Shown here piece after piece: positions 1 to 9,594 of a stretch of 64,000 nt of DNA. A program made the position numbers and the translations under genes. Source of the stretch: Xylanibacter ruminicola (GTDB taxonomy: Bacteria; Bacteroidota; Bacteroidia; Bacteroidales; Bacteroidaceae); NCBI GenBank assembly GCA_015060625.1, contig SUYC01000004.1, positions 186,001 through 250,000 on the forward strand. The letters run 5' to 3'. The notes under the pieces are model-generated. The model saw nothing but the letters and a program-made list of their open reading frames with translations. It made no database searches and was not told where the DNA came from. Position 1 is the stretch's first letter; each line of letters begins with the position of its first letter.

Positions 1-1779
1 CTGGCGGAATTGTGCGAGATGGCATGGGAGTATGGCAACAGTATATCACCCGACAGCAACAACAACCTCTGGGGGGCTCTCGACAACCGGCTGATGAAAG
101 GCTTTGAATATACAGCCAAATATAATCTGGGCTATGACGTGCCTTTCGAAACGTGGAAAGACTGCACTGGGCTCTATGGCAACTGGACGGAGCCTGGTGC
201 TATGGGACGTGGCACGATACGCTGCATCTACGACCTGCCTTACAAGCATTATGTGGGGCGACTGGGGCTCAAGATGCCTTATACCAAAAAGCTACTTGCC
301 TTGCAAGCCAAAGCTGCCAAGCGTGGTGAAATCAAACTGAGTGCCGAGGCCAATAGCTTCAGAGTGAAAGGCGTGAGCGAAGGGGTAAAACTGCATCAGG
401 TGTTTACCTACCCAGCACCAGCTGGCGCACCTCTCAAGCACGACTATGATGTATATATCCAGCCACGCGGACACAAAGAGTGGACGAAAATTGACACTTA
501 TATGGCCAAAGTGAATGCGCCTGCCGGACTGAACAAACATAAGGTGACTGAGATTTCGTATGCCTTCTTCGATTTTACGGGTGATGTGTTTGTACGCGTG
601 GTGTGCAAAAACAAGAAATATCAGCATGCCCGTATCCGCCCTGACTACCGAGGCACCATTGCACAGGAACTCAACGATTCGACGGTGCAGTTTCTGCTTT
701 TTCAGCCAGAGAATGTGAGTGTAGAGTTTGATGGCAGCATCACCGACAACCTGCTGTTATTCACCTCGAAGCCTGCCGTGCAGATGGAGGCAGCCCAGAA
801 AGAGGCACAAGCACAGAAGCGCGACTTTATCTACTATCAACCTGGTTTCTACACCGAAGACACCATCCGCGTCAAGTCGAACACTACCGTCTATCTCGCC
901 GGAGGCAGCTATTTCACAGGAACGTTTGCCATCGAGGATGCAGAGAACGTGAGCATCTTAGGTCGTGGCATCGCACGTCCGGCAGCCGGATATGAGGGTT
1001 GCCATGTGCATCGTTCGAAGCATGTACGCATCGACGGACTGATTCTGAACACCTGTCCCATCGGGGAATCGCACGATGTGACCATCCATGATGTGCGCAG
1101 CATCTCTCATCCCGCCTGGGGCGACGGTCTGAACGTGTTTGGGGGATGCAGCCATATCTTTTACGACCGTGTGTTCTGCCGCACCAGCGACGACTGCACC
1201 ACAGCCTACGCCACCCGCAAGGGATTCAACGGCTCGGTAAGTAATATCCGCATGACCAATTCGACGCTCTGGGCCGACGTGGCTCATCCCATCCTGATAG
1301 GTGTGCACGGCAACACGGAGCAGCCCGACAGCATCGTGGGCGTGAAATACGACAATATCGACATCATCTGCCAGAGCGAACCGCAGGTGAACTGCCAAGG
1401 GTGCATGGCCATCGTTTGCGGCGACAACAACCTGGTGCGTGATGTGACTTTCGAGAACATCCGCATAGAGCAGATTCATCAGGGCTGCATTCTGCACATG
1501 AGCGTCGTATGGGGCGAGAAATACAACACAGCGCCTGGACGTGGCATCGAGGATGTGACCTTCAGAAATATCCGTTACTACGGAAAACTGGCCAACATGT
1601 CGGTGATCAATGGCTATAATGAGCAGCGCAAGATTAAGAACGTGAGATTCGAGGATTTCAGGGTGAATGGCAAGGTGATATATGATGACATGCCAGGAAA
1701 ACTGAAGTGGTATCAGACTGCCGACTATGTGCCCATCTATATAGGCTCACATGTGGAAAACGTGACATTTACGAAGTGA
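1..1779 (+). CDS. Alginate-lyase-like / GH28-like two-domain polysaccharide-degrading enzyme, 5' partial
   Basis: The reading frame is open from base 1, so the gene begins before the window; the first possible start inside it (TTG at 10) is not convincing. The first ~95 residues carry the motif GALDNRLMKGFEYTAKYNLG, which resembles the end of the alginate lyase alpha/alpha-barrel family. A beta-sandwich follows (about residues 105-255 of the visible part), then a right-handed beta-helix with VYLAGGSYFTG, ILGRGIARPAAG and TSDDCTTAY, like GH28 polygalacturonases and related GH49 enzymes; the DD pair would be catalytic. It should cut a uronate-containing polymer outside the cytoplasm. The fusion of a lyase-like and a hydrolase-like module in one chain is unusual. 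A strong hairpin terminator follows directly. The domain families are inferred by motif memory, and the substrate is unknown. Confidence 0.75.
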   Translation: MAELCEMAWEYGNSISPDSNNNLWGALDNRLMKGFEYTAKYNLGYDVPFETWKDCTGLYGNWTEPGAMGRGTIRCIYDLPYKHYVGRLGLKMPYTKKLLALQAKAAKRGEIKLSAEANSFRVKGVSEGVKLHQVFTYPAPAGAPLKHDYDVYIQPRGHKEWTKIDTYMAKVNAPAGLNKHKVTEISYAFFDFTGDVFVRVVCKNKKYQHARIRPDYRGTIAQELNDSTVQFLLFQPENVSVEFDGSITDNLLLFTSKPAVQMEAAQKEAQAQKRDFIYYQPGFYTEDTIRVKSNTTVYLAGGSYFTGTFAIEDAENVSILGRGIARPAAGYEGCHVHRSKHVRIDGLILNTCPIGESHDVTIHDVRSISHPAWGDGLNVFGGCSHIFYDRVFCRTSDDCTTAYATRKGFNGSVSNIRMTNSTLWADVAHPILIGVHGNTEQPDSIVGVKYDNIDIICQSEPQVNCQGCMAIVCGDNNLVRDVTFENIRIEQIHQGCILHMSVVWGEKYNTAPGRGIEDVTFRNIRYYGKLANMSVINGYNEQRKIKNVRFEDFRVNGKVIYDDMPGKLKWYQTADYVPIYIGSHVENVTFTK

Positions 1780-1788
1780 TCAATGCGA

Positions 1789-1825
1789 AAGCCGGTTGAG
1801 TGACGATGCTCAACCGGCTTTTTTT
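1789..1825. terminator. Shared terminator between the GH28-like gene and the convergent DUF4861 gene
   Basis: A perfect 10-bp stem (GCCGGTTGAG at 1791-1800 with CTCAACCGGC at 1809-1818) has an 8-base loop and is followed by seven T's on the plus strand. The convergent DUF4861 gene stops at 1810, so the right arm of the stem also encodes its last codons. Confidence 0.85.
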
Positions 1826-2937
1826 ATCTGCCAGGTCAGGGGCGATTGCCTGGCATTGAGAAACTGCTCTACCCTGACGTGCCACTCTTGCCAGGAACGC
1901 ACGTCGAAATCGCTCCAGGCCATACCTATATAATAGGTATATTTATAGCCCGTATAACCCGCAACGATGCCTAAACCATGCCCGTAGTTAATGCCAACTG
2001 GCTCAGGAAACGCTCGTGTGCAAATGACATCTACCTTATCGGGAAACACCAGGCCTACGTAGATCTGACTATTATGGCGCGATGCATCGACGGTGGGATC
2101 GGCATAGTGGATGTAATGATCGCCTAACATCACCGACGAGGTATCAGCAGTGCGCATGGCAAAACCTGCAGTCAGGCATAATGGGCTGTCGATACCATCA
2201 TACCACACTGTGACCTTACAGAAATTACTACCACGGTCGAGCGACAGCACCCGATGCTCTCGCACGCTCATACCACGAATAACAACCTGTGGAAAATCAA
2301 GCTGCACCGTGAAACGCAAAGGACCATGATCCAGTATCTGATACGACTCGTAACACCAAGGATAACAGATAGAGTCGGCCACCATCAGCGCTGGGGTGCC
2401 GCAACCTAACGTAGGCCCTACCCCATAGGCATCCATACCTGAACCATGGTCGAGATGATAACTGACATGATCCGAGATGTCCCACTTATACAGACTGTCA
2501 AGCACCGGCTCTGACGAACGCTTCACCCACAGATCAATGCCAAACGACTGCTCGCCACGCCGCTGAGTTTCGGGGCCGTAGATGCGAAAGCCTGCGCGAT
2601 CGTTCTCGAACGAGATATCATCCGAACGTTCAGGATAATAACGCCCTGTGACATAATGCTGCATGGGCTGTGACTGACCATGCTGAATGGTATATACAGC
2701 CTGTCCCAACGGGCGCACCGAGGCGTAAAGCAGCAGTTTTCCATCATGAGTGAGCTGCCAAGGACACGCTATGCCAAAGGCATCACGAACCACCAGTGGG
2801 GTGTCGGGCAGCAGCCTGCCATCCAACTCTATCACCTCGTGGCGCTGCACGGCCGACGGATTAGTGACTTCCACACAGTGCTGAGCACTGGTTGGTATGA
2901 AATCCAACAGAAGCGATAATACAAAAAGAATCCTCAT
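1810..2937 (-). CDS. DUF4861 family secreted protein
   Basis: A 375-residue protein beginning MRILFVLSLLLDFIPTSAQ, a typical signal peptide. The reading frame can be extended to a TTG at 2973, but the ATG at 2937 gives the normal signal peptide and is preferred. The body matches the DUF4861 family, common in Bacteroidetes loci for pectin and other uronic-acid polymers and often beside unsaturated uronyl hydrolases; motifs include WDISDHVSYHLDHGSGMDAY, GVGPTLGCG and GINYGHGLGIVAGYTGY. Its reaction is not established from this sequence. It is the last gene of the minus-strand susCD operon, 59 bases after the susD stop, and its start codon lies inside a 12-bp hairpin. Confidence 0.8.
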   Translation of the reverse strand: MRILFVLSLLLDFIPTSAQHCVEVTNPSAVQRHEVIELDGRLLPDTPLVVRDAFGIACPWQLTHDGKLLLYASVRPLGQAVYTIQHGQSQPMQHYVTGRYYPERSDDISFENDRAGFRIYGPETQRRGEQSFGIDLWVKRSSEPVLDSLYKWDISDHVSYHLDHGSGMDAYGVGPTLGCGTPALMVADSICYPWCYESYQILDHGPLRFTVQLDFPQVVIRGMSVREHRVLSLDRGSNFCKVTVWYDGIDSPLCLTAGFAMRTADTSSVMLGDHYIHYADPTVDASRHNSQIYVGLVFPDKVDVICTRAFPEPVGINYGHGLGIVAGYTGYKYTYYIGMAWSDFDVRSWQEWHVRVEQFLNARQSPLTWQIKKAG

Positions 2938-2968
2938 ATCCGCTTTTTTATGAATACGGATATGAGGA
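2931..2968 (-). promoter_or_regulatory. Inverted repeat covering the DUF4861 start codon
   Basis: A 12-bp perfect inverted repeat (arms 2931-2942 and 2957-2968, core CCTCATATCCG) with a 14-base loop lies between susD and the DUF4861 gene. On the minus-strand transcript the ATG at 2937 falls in the 3' arm. It could hide the start codon or act as a processing or attenuation hairpin; no T-run follows the stem directly. Confidence 0.55.
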
Positions 2969-2996
2969 AACAAATACTCAACTAACTAATTAATAA

Positions 2997-5003
2997 TTAC
3001 CAACCAGGATTCTGAGTTAAAGCAGGATTAAGTCGAATCTGTTGTAGGGGTATCGCATCGAGATAATCGCGCTGGCTATAGTTCAGGTTGCCTGCCAGCA
3101 CAGCGATAGATCGGCCATAATCGGGATCGTTCTCGCCCGAGCCTTCGTAATAACCATAGAGCAACGGATATTTCTCGGGATAATAGCATGGCTCACCAAA
3201 ATAGGTACGGTCGTTGGCTTTCTCCTTGGTATAGGCCGTATTGAGCACATGGCGACCTAACTTCTGGCCTCGCAAGTTGATGTGGGCAATACCCCAGCGC
3301 TTCAGGTCGTCCATGCGGAAGCCTTCGCCATAGAGTTCGCAGGCGCGTTCGCGACGGATCTCATCGAGCATGTTCATCTTCTTACAGATGGTTTTGTTGG
3401 TGTTCCAATCCCACCAGCCGGCATCATAGACATTGGCGATGAGGGCGTTGGTGAGGTGAGCCACACGGGCACGATCGCGCAATTTGTTGATAGAGATGTC
3501 GAGATCACTGTCGGATATCTGACCATTACCCAGTTCGCAAGTGGCTTCGGCATAATTCAGATACACTTCGGCCAGACGGAGGATAGGCCAATCGGCCGAC
3601 TCGGTATTGATGGCACGATCGGCGCCCTCGCTCATAAACTTACGGCTACCATAGCTTGCATGGGTAGGATTATTACGCAGAGTGGGCTTAAACACGGCAC
3701 AGGCACTGGTATAAACAGGGTCGCTGGCATTAAAATGGTTATTATCCTGTGGAAATACTGGTACAGGATATGGCTGTCCGAGCACTGTGCACTGGCGATT
3801 GTCTTCAGGGCGACTGCTCCACACGGTACGGTCGGGCACATAGGTAGCACCGATGAAACGATAGTCGCGGTTTCGATACTCGCCTATGAAGGTGTCCCAT
3901 CCGCTGAACTGAGGATTATTCTGGGCATCGCTCATATTGCCCGTGTAACTGATGCGGAGGGGCAGACCGTTAGAGCAGAGGAACGACTCGCCAAACTGAG
4001 CGCTGATGCCTACTGCCTGCCAGGTGATAACAGCGTGAGAGATGTTGAGACCGCCACGCTTCAGGTCGTAGTCGTACTTCTTACTGATGATAAACTCCTT
4101 ATTCGTGGTTTTACCGGCTCCCTTGAAATTACAGATGTTACCACCCTTGTCGTCGATATTAAACAGGTAATAGTAACTCAGCGTGTCGCACTCGTTCCAA
4201 AGCTGATAGGTGCCTTTGGCAGCCTCGTCAATGACTGCCTTCGACATCTGTTTCGATTCGGTAAGCATGGCCTCTACCGAAGGATAGCCTTCGGGCTTGG
4301 CCTTACCTGCACCCTCCTGAGAGCCATTGCCATCCAAGTCGTAGTTGATACCTGGCACATATTTCTCCCAAGTGGCTTCGTAAAGCAGTACACGTCCCAA
4401 GAACGCCTGAGCAGCCTCTTTGCTGATATGTCCCTTGTCGGCTTCGGCTATCGAGGCTTCGGCAGGCAGGCGACTGATAGCATTGCGCAGGTCGCTGAAA
4501 ATGAACTGAGCCACTTCGTATCGACTGTTGCGCGCCCCATACAGCACCTCGTCGTTCACATCAAGCACATGATCCACGATGGGCACACCGCCAAAGGCTT
4601 TCAGCAGATTAAAGTAGGCAAAGCCACGAAAGAAATAGGCTTCTCCCTCGTAGGGAGCGATACCCGACTTATCGCCGGCATAGTTCTCGGCCTTCCCCAA
4701 CAGGATGTTGTACTGGCGTATGTTACCATAGTTGCCATTCCAAACCGAACTGCTCTCGGGTGCCGATCCACCGCCATTGCTGGAAAGGCCGCCGATATCG
4801 GTATTCTTATCCATGCTGTCGTAACTCCAGCCAGGCAGGTCGTTGTAGAACTCATTGGCAGCAGCCTTGAACTGGTCGGGATTCTGAAACACGATGGCTT
4901 CGGTACCCTCTGACAGGGGTTCTTTTTCCAGAAATTCGTCGCACGATGCCAATGCTGTCAGCGCAGCACAGCAAACAAAGATGCTTCTATATATCGTCTT
5001 CAT
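2997..5003 (-). CDS. SusD/RagB family glycan-binding lipoprotein
   Basis: A 668-residue lipoprotein: MKTIYRSIF, a hydrophobic stretch, and the lipobox LASC with the lipidated Cys at residue 21. An ATG three codons upstream (5012) is an alternative start. The SusD fold is indicated by DEFLEKEP after the Cys, AEAYFFRGFAYFNLLKAFGG (TPR-like helices), WPILRLAEVYLNYAEA and ERACELYGEGFRMDDLKRWG near the C-terminus, all classical for the family. SusD sits on the outer membrane surface as the lid of the SusC transporter and binds oligosaccharide. It lies 36 bases after susC in the same operon. It is longer than average for the family (500-600 residues). Confidence 0.95.
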   Translation of the reverse strand: MKTIYRSIFVCCAALTALASCDEFLEKEPLSEGTEAIVFQNPDQFKAAANEFYNDLPGWSYDSMDKNTDIGGLSSNGGGSAPESSSVWNGNYGNIRQYNILLGKAENYAGDKSGIAPYEGEAYFFRGFAYFNLLKAFGGVPIVDHVLDVNDEVLYGARNSRYEVAQFIFSDLRNAISRLPAEASIAEADKGHISKEAAQAFLGRVLLYEATWEKYVPGINYDLDGNGSQEGAGKAKPEGYPSVEAMLTESKQMSKAVIDEAAKGTYQLWNECDTLSYYYLFNIDDKGGNICNFKGAGKTTNKEFIISKKYDYDLKRGGLNISHAVITWQAVGISAQFGESFLCSNGLPLRISYTGNMSDAQNNPQFSGWDTFIGEYRNRDYRFIGATYVPDRTVWSSRPEDNRQCTVLGQPYPVPVFPQDNNHFNASDPVYTSACAVFKPTLRNNPTHASYGSRKFMSEGADRAINTESADWPILRLAEVYLNYAEATCELGNGQISDSDLDISINKLRDRARVAHLTNALIANVYDAGWWDWNTNKTICKKMNMLDEIRRERACELYGEGFRMDDLKRWGIAHINLRGQKLGRHVLNTAYTKEKANDRTYFGEPCYYPEKYPLLYGYYEGSGENDPDYGRSIAVLAGNLNYSQRDYLDAIPLQQIRLNPALTQNPGW

Positions 5004-5039
5004 AATTATCATTATTTGTTTTATCAGTTATCAAAATTC

Positions 5040-8000
5040 TTAGAACGTCACATCCAGACCAAATGTGAGCAGACGGCTGAAGGGGAAAGTGTAGTTGGAT
5101 ACTTCGCCATACTCAGGATCGAATCCGTCCTTCACCTTGGACCACTCCCAGAGATCATCGCCCGAGAAATACACACGCACCTTGTTCAGACCGATGGTAT
5201 TGGTCAAATGCTTAGGCAGTGTATATCCCACCACGAGCGACTTCAGACGGATATAGCGGTTGTTCTGCACACTCACATCCTTATTCTCGTAGTTGAAGCG
5301 ATTAAAGTTGTTGTCGCGCGAGGCGATCGTATAGCTGGCTGTGGGGTTCTCGGGGCTCCACATCTTACCTATAAAGGTACGGTTCTGCATCACATAGTTG
5401 GTGATCCATGGGGCATAGAAGTTACCATTACGCAGCACCTTTTGTTTCCAAACGCCCTGGAAGAAGATGGAGAAGTCGATTCCTTTCCACTCCAGTCCAC
5501 CTTTAAAGCCGAAGTTCAAACGTGGAGCAGCATCGCCTGCATAGTACAGGTCTTCGCGAGTGATGGTGCCATCGCCATTGATATCCACCAGTTTGCGGGC
5601 ACCCGGGCGCAGGGTGTTCAGGGTTTTCTCGCCTGGAGCAGGCAGGATGTTATTAGCCTTCGGACCCGAGTGGTCGGCATTCCAATAATACATCTCATAG
5701 AAGGCATTCACCTCTTCCTGAGTCTGGAAGATACCATCGGTCTGATAGACGTAGATGGCGCGACGCGGACGGTTTATCAAACGGTTCTGGTTGATACCTG
5801 GATCGGGCACATTCTCATTGTTGGTGAGTTTCTTAACCAGCGACCAGGCATCCGAGAGTTGGAAGCCCAGGTTGTAGCTCACCTCACCAATACGGTCGTT
5901 CCAGTTGATGGCAAACTCCCATCCCTTGGCCTGAAACTCACCATCGTTAACCTTTGGTGCCGATGCGCCTAATACCGAGGGGTAATCGATACTGATGAAC
6001 ATGCCGTTATTGGTCTTGATAAAATAGTCGAACGAACCACGCAGGCGATTGTTCAGGAAGGCAAAGTCGAGACCGAAGTCATGACTATTGATAGTTTCCC
6101 AGGTGCGCTGGTCGCTGGTCATGGCACCCAACCAGATGCTCGACTGGGCGGAAGGATTCATGCCAAACAGAGCCGAGCCTGTGCTTACCGAGGCGTAGCG
6201 CTCGTAGTTGCCGATACCTTCAACGCTACCCGTCTTACCATAATTATAGCGCAGTTTCAGGTCGCTCAGCCATTTCACGTCGCTCAAGAAGCGCTCTTTC
6301 GACAGGCGCCAGTAGCCAGAAATAGAATAGAAGTTCTTCCAGCGCTGCGACTCGGAGAGTTTCGACGAGCCATCCTTACGGGCCAGGAACTCTACTGAAT
6401 ATTTATCGAGATAGCTGTAGTTCAGTCGGGTGAGATACGACACCAGTCCCCAACTGTTCTGACCGCCACTGGCTCCATTGTTCTCGCCACTCTCCCATAC
6501 ATTCAGGTCTAACAGGTCTGACCCCTCGTAGAGCGGCCCCTGCGAACGACTGGCTGTAATACCTTTATAAGTTTCCTGTTCGGCAGTCATACCTACCATG
6601 GCAAACACGTTGTGCTTATCGGCAAAGGTACGCTCGTAGTTAGCAAATGCGCCAAGGGTGATATTCTCCCAACGCTTATCGTTCTCGGTGATAGAACCTG
6701 GGCCCTGACGATTACCCGTCATCGTGCCAACCCAGTCGTAATACTGAATCTTATTTTTTGTAGTCTGTGTGTTGCTCTGCACCAGTTTGTAGGCGCCTGT
6801 AGCCGAAAGCGACAAGCCTTTCACCAGCTGCGACATGTCGTAGGTGGCCTTCATGCTGCCACGGAAGGTGGTGAGGCGGTATTTGTTCTTACCACCCTTG
6901 GTGAGTCCGCCTACGGGGTTACGATTGCCACTGAAGGTATCGTATGGATTGCCGTTTTCGTTGAGTATCGTCCAGAACCACGGGTCGTACCAGCCTGCAC
7001 CCACATCAGTGGAGGGCGTGTTCACGTCGCGCTTCTCGAACGAGATGTTGGTCTCGAACTTCATCTGCTTGGTGGCCTGATAGTCGGCATTCAAACGGGC
7101 ACTCCACTTTTTCTGTCCGTCCTCGGCAACCTTCAACTGCGACTGTGCTTTTTCGTAACCTAACGACATGCGATAGCCAAACTTCTCGTCGGCACCTGAT
7201 ATACTCAGATTGTGCTTCTGCGAGGTGGCCTGTCCGTAGAGGGCATCCATCAAATAGTTGCTGGGTTCCCAGCGCTCCACCTTGTCACCATTCTGCAGGG
7301 TCAGGGTCTTACCTTCGCGCAGGGCATTGAACAGGGCCTCACCACGATAGATACGTGGGGCACCTGTGGCAGGATCGATGTCGCTGGTATCGAGTGTAGC
7401 ACCACCAAAGGAGTTGAATATCCACCAGTTGATATTTTGATGTATCTCCTCGGGGTCGGTCAGTCCCGACGTCACACGCATATCGTTGAACTGTGCCTCG
7501 TAGAACATGTCGAGCCACTCGCGATTGTTGGTCATGGGGGCCTGAATACCATTGATGGTACGGCTGAGTGCACCATTATAGCTGATGACGGCCTTGCCCT
7601 GCTTACCACGCTTGGTGGTCACCAGCACAACGCCTGATGCGGCACGGGCACCATAGATGGCAGCCGAAGCATCCTTCAGTACCGAGATACTCTCGATATC
7701 ACTGCCATTGAGTGAATTCAGCTCATCGAGCGAACCTGTCACACCATCGATGATGATGAGTGGTGAGCTACTACCGTTGATGGAGATGTCACCACGAATC
7801 TGCATGGCAGCCGCCTCACTACCAGGGCGGGTAGAGGTACGCGTGATGGTAAGACCAGGAATCTCACCCTGCAAGGCAACCGTTGTACTACCCACACCAC
7901 GGTCCTTATACACATCATCACCCTTAATCTGACTGATGGCACTGGTGAGCGAGGCTTTCTTGGTGACACCATAACCAGTAACCACCACCTCATCGAGCAG

Positions 8001-8330
8001 CGAGTTGTCTTCCTTCAGCACGATCTTCAGTGTAGGCTGTCCGCTGTACTTGATTTCCTGAGTGATATAGCCGATATAGCTAACCACTATCACACCTTGA
8101 GGGTCGCTCAGTGCAAAGTTGCCTTCAAAGTCGGTTACTGTGGCATTCTTCGTGCCTTTCACCTGTATGGTTGCACCAATAATACCTTCGCCATTCTGGT
8201 CGGTCACTGTGCCCTTCAGCATGTGCTGGCTCTGTTGCGTAAGCTGCAAGGCTGTTGGCTCGGCATTCACACTGAGTGCCTGAGGCATCATCATAGCCAG
8301 AGCGACTGCCATTACATATTGTCTTTTCAT
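5040..8330 (-). CDS. SusC/RagA family TonB-dependent outer-membrane transporter
   Basis: A 1096-residue protein with a signal peptide (cleavage near residue 23). A CarboxypepD_reg-like Ig domain follows (GTVTDQNGEGIIGATIQVKG, residues 40-115), then the plug (EVVVTGYGVTKKASLTSAIS, and the SusC signature PLIIIDGVTG with DIESISVLKDASAAIYGARA) and a 22-strand barrel ending in FGLDVTF with a terminal Phe. It has no N-terminal secretin/TonB (STN) domain, so it does not look like a transducer for an anti-sigma factor. It imports oligosaccharides with SusD. It is preceded by a lipoprotein gene (30 bases) and followed by susD (36 bases). Confidence 0.96.
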   Translation of the reverse strand: MKRQYVMAVALAMMMPQALSVNAEPTALQLTQQSQHMLKGTVTDQNGEGIIGATIQVKGTKNATVTDFEGNFALSDPQGVIVVSYIGYITQEIKYSGQPTLKIVLKEDNSLLDEVVVTGYGVTKKASLTSAISQIKGDDVYKDRGVGSTTVALQGEIPGLTITRTSTRPGSEAAAMQIRGDISINGSSSPLIIIDGVTGSLDELNSLNGSDIESISVLKDASAAIYGARAASGVVLVTTKRGKQGKAVISYNGALSRTINGIQAPMTNNREWLDMFYEAQFNDMRVTSGLTDPEEIHQNINWWIFNSFGGATLDTSDIDPATGAPRIYRGEALFNALREGKTLTLQNGDKVERWEPSNYLMDALYGQATSQKHNLSISGADEKFGYRMSLGYEKAQSQLKVAEDGQKKWSARLNADYQATKQMKFETNISFEKRDVNTPSTDVGAGWYDPWFWTILNENGNPYDTFSGNRNPVGGLTKGGKNKYRLTTFRGSMKATYDMSQLVKGLSLSATGAYKLVQSNTQTTKNKIQYYDWVGTMTGNRQGPGSITENDKRWENITLGAFANYERTFADKHNVFAMVGMTAEQETYKGITASRSQGPLYEGSDLLDLNVWESGENNGASGGQNSWGLVSYLTRLNYSYLDKYSVEFLARKDGSSKLSESQRWKNFYSISGYWRLSKERFLSDVKWLSDLKLRYNYGKTGSVEGIGNYERYASVSTGSALFGMNPSAQSSIWLGAMTSDQRTWETINSHDFGLDFAFLNNRLRGSFDYFIKTNNGMFISIDYPSVLGASAPKVNDGEFQAKGWEFAINWNDRIGEVSYNLGFQLSDAWSLVKKLTNNENVPDPGINQNRLINRPRRAIYVYQTDGIFQTQEEVNAFYEMYYWNADHSGPKANNILPAPGEKTLNTLRPGARKLVDINGDGTITREDLYYAGDAAPRLNFGFKGGLEWKGIDFSIFFQGVWKQKVLRNGNFYAPWITNYVMQNRTFIGKMWSPENPTASYTIASRDNNFNRFNYENKDVSVQNNRYIRLKSLVVGYTLPKHLTNTIGLNKVRVYFSGDDLWEWSKVKDGFDPEYGEVSNYTFPFSRLLTFGLDVTF

Positions 8331-8360
8331 ATATAATTATTGATTTAAAATAGTTTGTTT

Positions 8361-9566
8361 TTATTCAACGAAATACACATTAAACTCTGACACCATGGTA
8401 TTGTTTCCACTACCCTTCATCTCTGTACCAAAATACACCTTGATATAGCGGGCTGCCTGCAAACGGCCTGAGAGATCACTGGCCTGTGGAGCATCTGAGG
8501 TATTGTCGAAGCTAAATGAACCATAGCTGTCCCAACCCCAAGAGTCGGGATTTGAGGCATCGCCAGCCTTATCCGAGGCACAGGTATAGATGGTCTGTCC
8601 CTTCTGTCCACGACTGTCGCCGATACGACGGGTGAGCTCTACCTGAGCTATCTGATAATCCTTACCCAAATCTACGATAAACCACTGGGGATAAGTGGTG
8701 GCCACCTTCCAACTGGAATGCCAGAAAGTGCCGGTATTACCATCGAGCATGCAAGCAGCACGACCGTTGATGGCTCCTTCGCCCTGACTCTCCTGCGAGC
8801 TGTAGCCAATAGTGCCGTCGTTGCTGCTGGGATTATAGCCAGGAATACTCATCAGACTCTGGTCCAACTTCTTAACAGCTTTTGGCGTTACTGTAAACTG
8901 TCGGGGGGCAGAAGCATGGCCAAATTCATCCTCGGTATGGATGGTGACCGATGCCTGCTCTAACAGGAAACCGCCATCCACATCCAATCGCACGAAACGT
9001 CCATCAGTTGACTTTGGCGAAACAGTATATTTCCTGCTACCCGACTTGCCTGCAGCTGACTGCCACTCTACAGCCACCACAACAGCATCGTCGAAAGTGT
9101 TAGGTGTGTTCACCCTGATACCACCATAAGCAGCATCTACAGTGATTGACTCTAACACGGCCGAGAAGTTGGGCGCTCCTGGGATACCGGTCACCTCGAC
9201 TGCACCAGCGTTGTTGCCACGAACCGAACAGGCATAAAGCTGGAAAGTGACAGGATCTGTCTGGATGAATCCCTTGAACGTGGCCGACATCTGTCCATCG
9301 GCCGAGGCACGCTCCTTAGAGAAAATCTGGTACTGCTCTTTTCCATCGGCATCGGTATAAACCACCTTGGTGTACATAAAACTGCTACTCGTGGGGATTT
9401 GCCACGTGAGGGTTACAGCACCTGCAGTAGATTCTGCATTAACATGAGTTACTTGAGATGGCGCAGAATCGTCGATCTCAATACGTCCTTCTGCATCGTC
9501 GCCACAACCACTCAGCATGAGGGCTGCGCCCAACAGCAAAAGAAAACCAATTTGTTTTTTCTTCAT
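8361..9566 (-). CDS. Surface lipoprotein with DUF4959, DUF5126-like and F5/8 type C (discoidin) domains
   Basis: A 401-residue lipoprotein; the lipobox LSGC places the lipid on Cys21. The N-terminal half holds two fibronectin-like modules of the DUF4959/DUF5126 type (PSQVTHVNAESTAGAVTLTW and the following repeat). The C-terminal ~150 residues form a discoidin-like carbohydrate-binding fold (MLDGNTGTFWHSSW, QWFIVDLGKDYQIAQVEL, ARYIKVYFG). Such proteins probably capture glycan on the cell surface beside SusD. In most loci the equivalent gene follows susD; here it precedes susC and lies 28 bases after the sigma-factor gene, so the order is unusual. Confidence 0.85.
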   Translation of the reverse strand: MKKKQIGFLLLLGAALMLSGCGDDAEGRIEIDDSAPSQVTHVNAESTAGAVTLTWQIPTSSSFMYTKVVYTDADGKEQYQIFSKERASADGQMSATFKGFIQTDPVTFQLYACSVRGNNAGAVEVTGIPGAPNFSAVLESITVDAAYGGIRVNTPNTFDDAVVVAVEWQSAAGKSGSRKYTVSPKSTDGRFVRLDVDGGFLLEQASVTIHTEDEFGHASAPRQFTVTPKAVKKLDQSLMSIPGYNPSSNDGTIGYSSQESQGEGAINGRAACMLDGNTGTFWHSSWKVATTYPQWFIVDLGKDYQIAQVELTRRIGDSRGQKGQTIYTCASDKAGDASNPDSWGWDSYGSFSFDNTSDAPQASDLSGRLQAARYIKVYFGTEMKGSGNNTMVSEFNVYFVE

Positions 9567-9594
9567 AATTTAGTTGTTTTTGGTAAAATATGTT

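Noticed and set aside
3282..4913. A 543-codon open frame on the plus strand opposite susD
   Set aside because: It is antisense to a gene with clear SusD motifs. The translation has no recognisable domain, and such mirror frames are expected from the codon bias of the minus-strand gene.
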